From positions 63,146,001 to 63,210,000 of the forward strand of contig JASDFA010000018.1 of NCBI GenBank assembly GCA_035772735.1: a stretch of 64,000 bases of DNA. The letters run 5' to 3'. Origin of the DNA: Datura wrightii (lineage: Eukaryota > Streptophyta > Magnoliopsida > Solanales > Solanaceae). Shown in pieces: positions 36,677 through 47,021 of the stretch. A program made the translations under genes and the position numbers. Under the pieces are notes generated by a model, which searched no databases, was not told where the DNA came from, and was given only the letters and a program-made list of their open reading frames with translations. How positions within the stretch are numbered: position 1 is the stretch's first letter; each line of letters begins with the position of its first letter.

Positions 36677-37512
36677 TGAATTCGAAAAGAAGTGAAAAGA
36701 GTGAAGAAAATGGTGAATTTGCAGGCCTCAGCATGAGCCGTACCATCTTGGTATAAGCGGTACTATGCATTCATGATAAGATCCAGAGGAACTGCACAAG
36801 GTGATGGCCAAGTACGACTCTTGGTACGAGCCATACCATAGTAGTTGTGGTAAATTTTAGAAGTATGCACTTGCCTAGTCTCCTGGTACGGGTAGCAGCT
36901 ACAAGTTTTGATGACCACATATGACTCATATCAAGGAGCCGTGGTGAACTCTGATGTACTGTGAGTTTACAGCACTTTCGACTCTTAAAACAGAGAAAAT
37001 AGCATGGAATTAGGTATGTTTATATGGATATGAGGAACTTTTACTTTGATTTCAGGAAAAATAAGTGTTGGAGCAAAAATGTGCAAAAGAGGCTTAAAAA
37101 TGCAAAAAATCAGCTAAGTACAAGTCTCAATACGAGTCGTACCTTGATTGTACAGTCGTACTGAGAACCGTGATAAAAGTCAGGAGGCTGAAGTAAGAGG
37201 AAAGTAACATTTGACTCTTAGTACGAGCTATAACTGGAGTCGTGGAACTGTTCAGAGAAATTTGCACAAAGGCAGACTCTTGGTACGGATGGACTCACGG
37301 ATCATAGCATGAACATACGACGTTTACGATGAGTTGTGGTGAAATTGAGAAGATTCTTCAATACTTGGCAGAACTTCAGACACTACAAATAGTATGAATC
37401 ATAGGAGGAAGGTATGAGTCGTACCACAACTCTCGTGGAAAATTTCAGAAGATGTCAGAGTTCTCAAGGCCAAACCGCAGATACTTTGTACGACTCATAG
37501 GGTTGTGGTAGC
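36677..37512 (+). repeat. Duplicate copy of the B1 tail and B2 head
   Basis: Matches 52517 to about 53353 along its length at roughly nine bases in ten by eye. It includes the B2 start (36952) with its TSD AACTC (36947-36951). Similarity stops near 37512 and C gag sequence follows. It occupies the place where the PBS and leader of C should be. Confidence 0.82.
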
Positions 37513-38590
37513 CATTTATGGAAGCTATTTAGATTCTCACGCAGGCCTTGACCGTTCAGGTCAATCAGCAGAAAGTTTCATATATTCCTCAAAATGGCAA
37601 TGCGCCGCGGCTTGAGTCAGGGATTTCTTGAGAATGAACCCGCCAGAGTTCCTTGGGTCAAAAGTAGATGAGGACCCGCATGAGTTCATTAATGATATTG
37701 TGAACATTATCCATGTCATGGGGTTGAATGTAGAGTTGGCCTCATACTAGCTGAAAGGGGCCGCACACATCTGGTTTCGACAATGGAAAGATAGTCGGGC
37801 CATCGGAGTAGGTCCTGTCACTTGGGAGGAGTTCCGTGTTGCATTCTTAGATCGGTTCTTCCCTCGTAAGATGCAGGAGCTGAAGGCAGCCGAGTTCGTG
37901 AATCTTAAGCTAGGGAGAATGACGGTGCAGGAGTATGCCCTTGAGTTCACTCTCCTGTCAAAGTACGCCCCAGGGTTAGTGGCTAAGTAGAGGGCACGGT
38001 TGACCAGGTTTGTTCCTGGCGTGGTGGGCTATTTCAACAAAGATTGTAGGACCTCTATGCTCCACTAGGATATGGTTTTCCCTTGGATAGTTTTGTACAC
38101 CTAGCAGATGGAGGCAACATATATGAGAGAGAGGGAGGCCAAGAGGGCTAGGACTGATAGTCACAGATTCTCACAACTGAGGTCAAGTGGTGTGCACCGA
38201 CAACAGACCCACTAGAGATCTTCAAACCCAATATCTTCATCATTGAGTGTGCCATCTAGGCCTAGGCATGATGAGAGGGGGAGATCATCAGGCTCAAGGG
38301 GAGCAGACCCGCAGATTTTAGTATCCCAACTTGCCGCAAATGTGGTTGGGGGCACACAGACCAATTTTGGATAGGTTTAGGTTCTTTGTTCGGGTGTGAA
38401 GCCCGGACACATGCTGAGAGATTTCTCGACAGTGAAACAGGACCATGATGGGGGCCGAGGCCCAGCTTCTAGTTCAGCAGCCCCACCCACATGCTTAGCA
38501 CATCAGGGGGCATCTACCCGCACATGTGGCGGTCAGCGCCAGAACAGATTTTATGCATTAGCATCCCTCCAGGAAGGAGGTCTCCCCAGA
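37513..38590 (+). pseudogene. gag: C gag remnant
   Basis: A capsid region of chromovirus type is readable in one frame for over 100 codons (PPEFLGSKVDEDP, AAHIWFRQWK, FRVAFLDRFFPRKMQE, YALEFTLLSKYAP), broken by stops from 37988 on. The zinc-knuckle region near 38330-38400 has lost its order (CRKCGWGHT, then a frameshift). The start codon and the first gag residues are missing because the sequence begins at the junction with the duplicated flank. Confidence 0.85.
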
Positions 38591-41500
38591 TGTGGTCACT
38601 GGTATCTTGCGAGTCTTCCATCTTGATGTTTATGCTTTGTTAGATCTGGAGGCTACCTTTTCTTTTGTGATAACTTATGTGGTCGGTAGCTTCGGAGTCA
38701 GTCCCGAAGTCTTGTCAGAACTTTTCTCAGTCTCTACTGTAGGTGATTTAGTTGTAGTTAGACGGGTGTATAGAAGTTGCCCAGTCTTAGTCCTTTAAAA
38801 AATCACCTCAGCAGATTTGATAGAGTTATCCATGACCGATTTTGATGTTATCCTCGGCATGGATTGCCTATTTGCATGTTATGCCTTAGTTAATTGTAGC
38901 ATTCGGGTAGTAGAGTTCAGATTTCTGGGAGAGCCAGTCTTTGAATGGAAGAGTAGTTCAACTGTGCCTGTAGGTCATTTTATTTCCTACCTTAAGGCCA
39001 GAAAGATGTTCTTCAAAGGTTGTGTGTACCATCTAGTTAGGGTTAAGGATGCGACGTCCGAGACCCCAACTATCTAGTCTTTCCCAGTAGTATGTGAGTA
39101 TCCAGAGATCTTTCCTGATGATCTACCAGGAATCCCTCCCGAGTAGGGATTGATTGTGGTATTGACCTTCTTCCAGATATGCAGCCTATATCTATTCCTC
39201 CCTACAGAATGGCTCCTGTCGAGCTAAAGGAGTTGAAGAGTAGTTGAAGTACCTATTAGATAAGGGTTTCATTAGACCGAGAAAGTCCCCATGGGATGAA
39301 CCAGGTCTCTTTGTTCAAAAGAAAGATGGTTCTCTTTTCATGTGTATTGATTATCGACAATTGAACAAGGTCACCATCAAGAACAGGTATCCTCCCAGGA
39401 TTGATGATTTATTCAACCAGCTTCAGGGTGCCAAGTTCTTCTCGAAGATAGATCTCAGATCCGCGTACCATCAACTCAGAGTTCGAGGGAGCGATATCCC
39501 GAAGACAACCTTCAGGATGCGGTATGGTCATTATGAGTTTGTAGTTATATCTTTTGGACTAACGAATGCTCTTGTAGATTTTATGGAATTTATGAACAAG
39601 ATGTTCAAGCCATACTTGGATGTGTTCGTGATTGTGTTTATTGATGACATCCTGATATATCTCAGAGTGAGGAGGAGTATGCCGCTCATTTGAGAGTAGT
39701 GCTGCAGACTCTCAAGGATCACCAATTATATGCCAAATTCGGCAAGTGTGAGTTTTGGTTGAACTCGGTAGCATTTTGGGGCCATGTGGTATCAATCTAA
39801 CGCATAAAGATGGACTCTCAGAAAATAGAAGCGGTGAAGAATTGGCTAGACCGGTGAATCCTTCAGATATTCAGAGCTTTTTGGGTTTAGCCAGCTACTG
39901 TCCAAGGTTTGTGAAAGGTTTCTTATCTATTGCAGCACCCTTGACCAAATTGACCCAAAAGAAGGTGAAATTCCAATGGTCGGAGGCGTGTGAGAAGAGC
40001 TTCTAGGAGTTGAAGGCTCGACTTACCTCAACACCGGTGTTGACCCTACCCGAGCGTACCGATGGGTTCGTGGTGTATTGTAATGCTTCAAGGATCGGAC
40101 TGGGGTGTGTATTGATGCATCACAAAAAAGTTATAGCTTATGCCTCTAGACAACTAAAAGTTCATGAGAAGAATTACCCGACCCATGATCTTTGAATTGG
40201 CCGCAGTGGTATTCGCCTTGAAGATTTGGAGACATTATTTGTATGGGGTCCACGTGGATGTTTTTACAGACCATAAGAGTTTACAATATGTGTTTACCCA
40301 AAAGGATCTCAATCTTTGGCAAAGAAGGTCGTTTGAGCTACTCAAGTACTATGATATGAGTGTCCTTTACCATCTAGGTAAGGCCAATGTAGTGGCAGAT
40401 GCACTTAGTAGACTCTCTATGGAGAGTGTGTCCCATATGGATGAGGGAAAGAACGAGCTGGTGAAGGATGTGCACCGACTCGCTAGGTTGGGAGTTTGGT
40501 TTGGTTGACTCGACCAATGGCGGTGTTATTATTTAGAATGGATTAGAATCGTCTTTGGTGACTGATGTAAAAGCTAGGTAAGATGAGGACCCAATTTTGG
40601 TAAAGTTAAAGGAAGCTGTTTAGAATCAAAAGGTAGAGGTCTTCTCCAAAGGGGGAGATGGTGTACTTCGGTACTAGGGTCACTTATGTGTTCTGGATGT
40701 TGATGATTTGAGGAACCAGATGTTGCACAAGGCTCATGGATCCAGGTATTCTATCCATCCAGGTGCCACCAAGATGTACCGTGACTTACGGGAAGTCTAT
40801 TGGTGGAATGACATGAAGAAGGAAATCCCATACTTTGTATCTAAGTGCCCAAAATAGCAAGTGAAGGTCGAGCATCAGAGACTAGGAGGTGTGCTTCAGG
40901 ATATCAATATTCCTACTTGGAGATGGGAAGAAATCAACGTGGACTTTATCACAGGGTTGCCTCGCACTGGCCGACAATATGACTCCATTTGGGTTGTGGT
41001 AGACAGGTTGACCAAGGCTGCTCATTTTCTACCAGTCAAAACCATGGATTCAGTGGAGGACTATGCCAAAAGAGTATATCTGGTAGCTAGTTCGATTGCA
41101 TGGAGTGCCCTTGTCCATCATACCAGAAAGAGGTACCCAATTTACCTCTCAGTTTTGGAGGTCGTTTCAAAAAGGACTTGGTACTCAGGTTAAGCTCAAC
41201 ATAATATTTCACCCGCAAACGGAAGGTCAAGTAGATCAGACAATTCAGATTCTTGAGGACATGTTGAGAGCATGCGTGATTGACTTCAAAGGTTGTTGGG
41301 ATGATCATTTGCCTCTTATCAAGTTTGCATACAATAACAACTATCATTCCTGTACTCAGATGGCTCCATTTGAGGCTTTCTATGGGCGGGGATGTAGATC
41401 ACCCATTGGTTGGTTCGAAGTTGGTAAAGCTGCAATGATAATATCAGATTCGTTCCATGAGGCTATGGAGAAGGTTCAGCTCATACGAGACAGGTTGAAA

Positions 41501-41980
41501 ACAACTCAAAGTCACCAAAAGTCCTATGCCGATGTGAGAAGGAGGGAATTAGAATTCGAGGTGGATGATTGGGTGTTTCTGAAGGTATCTCCCATTAAGT
41601 GAGTGATGCGGTTTGGAAGGGAAGGAAAACTCATTCCTCGTTATGTTGGCCTCTGCCGAATTGTGAAACCGGTTGGCAAGGTGGCATATGAATTGGAGTT
41701 TCCCTTAGAATTAGCTTCTGTGCATCTTGTATTCCATGTGTCGCTCTTAAAGAAGTGATTGGGTGATCCAGCTCTGTTGTCCTGGTGGACAGTGTTGAGG
41801 TGAGAGACAACCTTAGTTATGAGGAGGTTCCGGTGAAAATACTGGATCATGAGGTTCGAAGGGTAAGGAACAAGAACGTAGCTTTAGTTAAAGTGTCATA
41901 GAGGAATCAGCACATTGAAGGAGCTTTGTGGGAAGCCGAAACGAACATGATGGCTAGATACCCACATTTATGCTCTACGT
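38591..41980 (+). pseudogene. pol: C pol: protease, RT, RNase H, integrase, chromodomain
   Basis: Protease (38591-39077) has an altered active site: LDLEATFS where LDPGAT is usual. It keeps DFDVILGMDCL. RT (39244-39690) keeps [27 protein letters not shown] and FIDDIL, then shifts frame. RNase H (40010-40505) has YCNAS with Asn in place of the first catalytic Asp. Integrase (40740-41600) begins in frame with VDFITGLPRTG but shifts near 41090. Its second acidic residue reads PERG, and the position of the third reads EGQVDQ. The chromodomain-like tail ends near 41975 (ALWEAETNMMARYPHL). It is inactive by several independent lesions. Closest in type to the A and D polyproteins but clearly divergent from them. 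Confidence 0.9.
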
Positions 41981-42240
41981 TCAGTTCCAGCTTGAGGTAT
42001 AAGTTTTTGCACTAAAACTCTATTTAGTTTTCAAGATCAGTTTATGTGCCCAAGTTTCTTTTATGTCTATGGATGTATGTATGATTCATGAATTCAGTTC
42101 AGCTATGTAGTTTGAATCGGAGATAGTCATTCCGTCAGTTTTCGGCTTAAATGATCAGTATTTGAGTGTAATGATGGCATTTCTCTATTTTCTGTATGTT
42201 TTCCCATATTCAAGGGTGAATGTTCCCAAGGGGGTGATAT
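41981..42240 (+). other. C 3' non-coding region and PPT
   Basis: Non-coding, ending in AAGGGGGTGATAT at 42229-42240, directly before the LTR start TGTAATACCC. Confidence 0.8.
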
Positions 42241-42637
42241 TGTAATACCCAAAAAGTTCCTAAGATTAGACCCGGAATTTTAAAATGAAAGTTGGTAGAA
42301 TCTGGGAGAAATTCCATAGAACAGTTCACCTAACGGATGAATGGTTAACCAACGAACCGTAGGAAGCATCCATGGTGAGGTCTAGATGGGTGGCAGTTCG
42401 AAGTAACGGGTCAAGTAAAGACTCATTGTTTGTTACCATGAGTTGTTGTTTGAAGTCGTGGTGGGACTAGTCCTCAGCCTAAGGGGGAGTAACGGTTCAT
42501 TGGATGACCCGTTTTGAAGAGAAATGGGTCATGGTGAGCAGTCGTGGGAAGGAGTATTAAAACCTCCAGTAGATGTAACAGAAGGAAACCATGACTCATT
42601 GGAAGGAGGAACGAGTCATGGTGTGGTTCGTGGGAAG

Positions 42638-42642
42638 GCTTG
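42638..42642. repeat. Target-site duplication GCTTG of E1, left copy
   Basis: Matches 50484-50488. This pair fixes the 3' border of the E1 LTR after, not before, the PBS-like repeats. Confidence 0.87.
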
Positions 42643-42888
42643 TGATCGTGGGCAAAAATAGCATGCCCGATTGATACTTTATAACTTGGTTTGCCTTGTT
42701 TATCTATTCATTTATATACATTTTCATGTGATTTTATATAAATGTGAATATATGTACTAACCAACATGATTAGTTCTTGTTTTGTAGGTTTACATGAATT
42801 TGAGGAACTAATTTATAAGTTGGTGAAGTAGAGGAATGGAGTCGGGAGCAATTGGCGAAAGTCGGCAAGGAGTATGCCTTGGCAAGGC

Positions 42889-43228
42889 CGCCCGCGCCAG
42901 GCAGCATGCCACGCTGTGCGTGTGCCGCGCCCAGTGCCATGCCACGCCCAGCGCCGTGCCACGCCCAGTGCCGTGCCACGCCCATGTCAGGCGCACGAGA
43001 CAAGGCAGCATGCAGGTAGGCTCTAGCGCGCCAGCGCCGTGCCACGCCAGGCCAGCTGCGCGCCAGTAGCATGCCAACGTGATGCATGAGCAGCGTGTCA
43101 CGCCGGCAGCGCGGTGACCCTCGACAATTTTGGCATCCTGAGGCAATTTCCAGAGAGCCTCTGCGTTACCTCCGTGTCACGGAGGCAGTGCTCCGCGATA
43201 CACTCCGTGATACGGAGCCATTCCACGA
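42889..43228 (+). promoter_or_regulatory. GC-rich promoter-proximal module in E1 5' LTR
   Basis: Words include GCAGCGTGTCACGCC and CCTCCGTGTCACGGAGG (43169-43185, a near-perfect inverted repeat). It ends about 30 bp before the TATA box. Counterpart in the 3' LTR: 49149-49398. Confidence 0.55.
42928..42978 (+). repeat. 17-bp tandem repeat, three units
   Basis: CGCCCAGTGCCATGCCA-type units start at 42928, 42945 and 42962. Absent from the 3' LTR of the same element. Confidence 0.9.
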
Positions 43229-43258
43229 CAGGCTTAATTTTGCAAAATTCTCATTTAC

Positions 43259-43266
43259 TATAAATA
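43259..43266 (+). promoter_or_regulatory. TATA box of E1 5' LTR
   Basis: TATAAATAGGACCC. Counterpart in the 3' LTR at 49423-49430. Confidence 0.6.
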
Positions 43267-44258
43267 GGACCCTTAGCTCCTATAATCATTTGGTCACGAT
43301 TTTATTCTAGAAAACTCCCCAGGAGTGAAAGGGAGAAGTGGGAGAACTCATCTAGGGTTTGTCAAATTCCCTTCTCTTCTACTAATTCTTGTAAGTATGT
43401 TAATTTAGTTGTAGTTACTTGTAGTTTTATGAACATGAATGGCTAGAACCCTTCCTCTAGGGTTGAAGCCATGAATTATGATTGTGTTTTTATGAATTTG
43501 TGTTGGAATTAAGTTATTGATTTTTGTTTTGTCTTGCATTCTGGATTATTGGGTGTTTTTATGATTGATCACTATGAAAACATACTTGTTAAGTTAGGCA
43601 TTTTCTTGAGGAAGGATTTACCTAGGTTAGAACATGAGAATGTGAGGAGCATGATTGTATCTCACAGTATAATTTGTGTTAGGATAGAGATATACCTAAT
43701 GCCTTGCTTGGTTGATAAAACAGGATGATTTAGAGACAGATTTAGAATTATCACATCACCAATCGAAGAAGTAGTTGTGAGGCTAAGTTGAGTCGAATGA
43801 TTAGGTGTACGAGAGTCCCTAATCATTTCCACGTAAACCACATCCATGTAATTAATTGCCCACGAACTAGAATTAGCATCCCCGCTCACAATGTTGCAGT
43901 GAGGCTAGTTTGTCGTGTTTAGACGCTCGAAAGGCCATGAACATGCAATTCTAATTATGTGTGACGACAATTAATAGTTTCATATTTAAGCTATTGCAAA
44001 TTGTAACAACGCATGATTATCTAGTTTTAACTCTATGTTGCTCCTAGAGTGAATTCAGAGTATTTTGTTGACCCAAAATTAGACTTAATTAAACCTTCCC
44101 AAAAACTTCTATAATCAACATTTGTGTTATTTAATATCACACTTGAACTAGATAGTTAGATGAATTGGTCCAGTACCTGTGGGTTCGACATTCCGGTTCT
44201 TAAAAAGAGCCACTATATTACTTGAACGACCCGTACACTTGCGGGAAACGCGTCAATA

Positions 44259-44375
44259 AGTTTTTGGCGCCGTTGCCGGGGAGTCAACAAGTTTTTGGAG
44301 CCATTGCTGGGGAGTCAACAAGTTTTCGGCGTCGTTGCCGGGGAGTCAACAAGTTTTTGGTGCCGTTGCGGGGGA
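44259..44375 (+). repeat. Ladder of four 31-bp primer-binding-site units
   Basis: PBS-like words begin at 44265, 44296, 44327 and 44358, exactly 31 bp apart. The first is a perfect TGGCGCCGTTGCCGGGGA; the others are degenerate. Units two to four are preceded by AACA-AGTTTT, so each recreates an LTR-like CA end six bases before a PBS. By the TSD the LTR ends at 44351 and the fourth unit is the present PBS position. Confidence 0.9.
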
Positions 44376-44467
44376 CTCGGCGAAGTTTTTATAATTTATC
44401 TGTTTTTTTGTAATATTTAAATTTCCTTAAGTGTTGAGAAACTTGGTCTTAGTCTCATTATTTGCAG

Positions 44468-46801
44468 ATGACAGGTTGTCCTACTGAGCTGGCTAAAAAC
44501 AGAGAGCTTGTGCAACCGTTGCTTGAACCTGAACGTCAAATCCATTTGCTAAGGAGAGTAGCTCTAGAGCAAAAGATGAAGAGACTTAAAGAAAAGGTAC
44601 AACAACAACCACCCGCGGGACAAGCACAATTGTCATCAGAAGCAATGGCAGCTAGACAATTTCGCGAAGTGGCAATCCCACAAGCGACTAACGTTAACTC
44701 CAGTATCCGTAAACCGGAGCCTGGAGGGAACTATGAGCTTAAACAGAACATGGTGCAGCTGTTACATTCTAGTGGTCAATTCACTGGGATGGCACATGAG
44801 GACCCGCAGCAACACTTACAAAACTTTCTTGAGATTAGTGACACGTTTGTCCCCACCGGCGTGTCCACAGATTTTGTCCGACTGACCCTCTTCCCATTTT
44901 CATTGTTTGGAGAGGCGAAAAAGTGGTTGAAAGCTGAGCCACCGAACTCCATAACTTCATGGAATGACTTGGCTAAGAAGTTCCTTATCAGATTCTTTCC
45001 TTCAGGCAAAACTGCAAAGTTGAGAAATGAAATACTGAGTTTCAAGAAGAAGCCTGATGAGAACTTATATTTGGCTTGGGAAAGATTCAAGTCATTATTG
45101 AGAGACTGTCCCCATCACCAGCAATCAAATGAAGTACTGGCTCATACCTTTCTAGAAAGTCTAGACCCACACATGAAAATTTTACTAGACTCTGCATCGG
45201 GTGGGCAAGCCTTGGAGAAGACGTATGATGAGTTGTACACTTTGTTGAACAGAATTGCTCAAGGAAATCCAGAGTGGCACAACGATTCATCGAGAGGGGA
45301 AGGAAGGAGATCAGGGTTGATAGAGGTAGATGGAATGAATGCCTTGGCAGCGCAGTTAGCTTCATTCCAGCATCAGATGATTACTCAGTTCAATAAACTG
45401 AGTACGAACCAACAACAGGGCCAGGTTAATGCAGTTCAACAAGCTCCGAGTTGGTGTGAAATTTGTGGTAATAATGGGAACAATGCAGAATCTTGCTGAG
45501 CCAATCTGGAGTCAGTCAATTTTGTTGGGAATGTGCAGCGGAATAATCAGAATGTTGGACACAACTACAACAGAAATTGGCAGGGCCACCCGAATTTTTC
45601 TTGGGGTGGAATCCAAAAGCAGAGTTATATGCAACCTCAACAACAGCAGTATCAGCAGAATAGGTAGAACGATGGTCAATTGAGTAGCAACATTGAGGCA
45701 ACATTGTAGAAAATCATGGTGACCCAGACTCAGTTAGAGGAAAATCAGGCGAGGATGGCAACAGACTTAAAGAATTAGCAAGTGGCCACCCGCAATCTTG
45801 AAAAACAAGTGGGTCAGATAGCAGCTGCTCAAAACATGAGATCGCAAGGGGGATTACCAAGCGGCCCAGATCCTAACCCCCGGCAGATCAATGCCATCAG
45901 TCTGAGAAGTGGTAAGCAATTAGCTGATGTGGTGCCATAAGAGCTGAGAAAGGTGGTGCAGTCGGAGTTGGTTAGACTAGGACCATCCAGCAACACGAGA
46001 GATAATCAGAGTGCTGGGCAACAAAATTCACAATCTTCATTGCAGCCAGCACAAAGACCACCACTACCATTCCCTCAGAAATTCAGAAAGAGCAAGGAGG
46101 AGGAATGCTTCAAAAAGTTCTTTGAGAGTTTCAAAGAACTTCACATAAATTTGCCTCTTATTGATGTTTTGTAGGGAATGCCCAAGTATGCTAAATACTT
46201 GAAGGACGTGATGGCAAACAAAGTTAGGTTGGTGGATGTTCAGACGGTAGCACTGACTGAGGAGTGCAGTCACAGGGTACTGAGCAAGATTCCGAAGAAG
46301 CTCAAAGACCCATGGAGTTTTACCCTCCCCATACAAATTGGTAAAGCTGAGGTGCTACGAGCTTTGTGTGATCTAGGGGCAGCAGTTAACCTAATGCCCC
46401 TATCCTTATATAACACCCTGGGGTTGGGAAAATCTAGGCCAACAAGGTTGATGCTGTAGTTGGCTGATAAATCTCGAGTGACACCTGATGGAATAATAGA
46501 GGACCTTCTCATCAAAGTAGGTAAGTTTATTATACCTGCTGATTTTATTGTCTTAGATTTTTAGGTTGATGACCAGGTACCCTTAATCTTGGGATGACCA
46601 TTCTTGGCCACCGGAGGAGCGGTGATTGATTTGAAAGCAGGGACCCTGAAAATGAGGGTCGATGAGGAAGAAGAACTCTTCCGCGTTTACCAAGAAATGA
46701 ACCCATCCGCACACTACAAAAACCTTTTTCAGGTTAGTGTGTTGGCAGAGGATGTGTGTGGGGTGGAGTATTCCACAGGTGCATGGCCCCAAAGGCAATG
46801 A
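44468..46801 (+). pseudogene. gag: E1 gag-protease, Athila type, with nonsense mutations
   Basis: One frame from ATG 44468 to TGA 46799-46801. The first 343 codons are open and include a coiled-coil-like start, a Retrotrans_gag capsid (GEAKKWLKAEPPNSI, WNDLAKKFLIRFFP, near residues 145-185) and a knuckle CEICGNNGNNAESC in which Asn replaces the metal-binding His. Stops follow at 45497, 46172, 46457, 46562 and 46595 among others, but the frame itself is never shifted. Beyond them come PPLPFPQKFRK, KYAKYLKDVM and the aspartic-protease site CDLGAAVNLMPLSLY (near 46366), and a second protease block (DDQVPLILG then PFLATGGAVIDL). All are typical of Athila-like Ty3-gypsy proteins. Point decay without indels suggests slow ageing. 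Confidence 0.9.
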
Positions 46802-46960
46802 CAAGTGTTCAGCACGAGTCTGATAAAGGGCTTCAAATTGTGAAGAAGTTGGAGGAAGATAGGAACAGAGTGGAGGCTGTTTCCTCTAAAAATCAAAAGA
46901 AAAGGAGATGGTTCTCGAACGGGAACCCAGGTATGAGGATGTCCTGAAAAGGATAGTCCA
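46802..46960 (+). other. Deletion junction region between protease and 3' block of E1
   Basis: The sequence continues in a degraded frame after protease. RT, RNase H and integrase, expected here in a complete Athila element, are absent. Confidence 0.65.
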
Positions 46961-47021
46961 CGTCGTGCTGCGACGTAAAATAAGGCGCTGCTTGGGAGGC
47001 AACCCAAGGGTACCCCAGGTA
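46961..47021 (+). other. Conserved twin-hairpin block of E1
   Basis: CGTCG-5 nt-CGACG (46961-46975) and CTTGGG-AGGCAA-CCCAAG (46991-47008), then GGTACC. The same block is at 63161-63221 in E2 with few changes, although the upstream coding regions differ. Confidence 0.7.

Larger units (their letters stand above)
42643..44351 (+). repeat. E1 5' LTR (1709 bp) with three captured PBS-like units
   Basis: Starts TGATCGTGGGC, ends GAGTCAACA. Compared with the 3' LTR it carries one extra 31-bp PBS unit and about 100 extra bases in the GC-rich region, including a 17-bp tandem repeat at 42928-42978. Confidence 0.87.

Noticed and set aside
42836..43310. GC-rich open frames in the E1 LTR
   Set aside because: They come from the GC-rich module and occur in several frames on both strands.
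44222..44413. 63-codon open frame across the PBS ladder
   Set aside because: Its repeated peptide is only the translation of the 31-bp PBS units; no gene.
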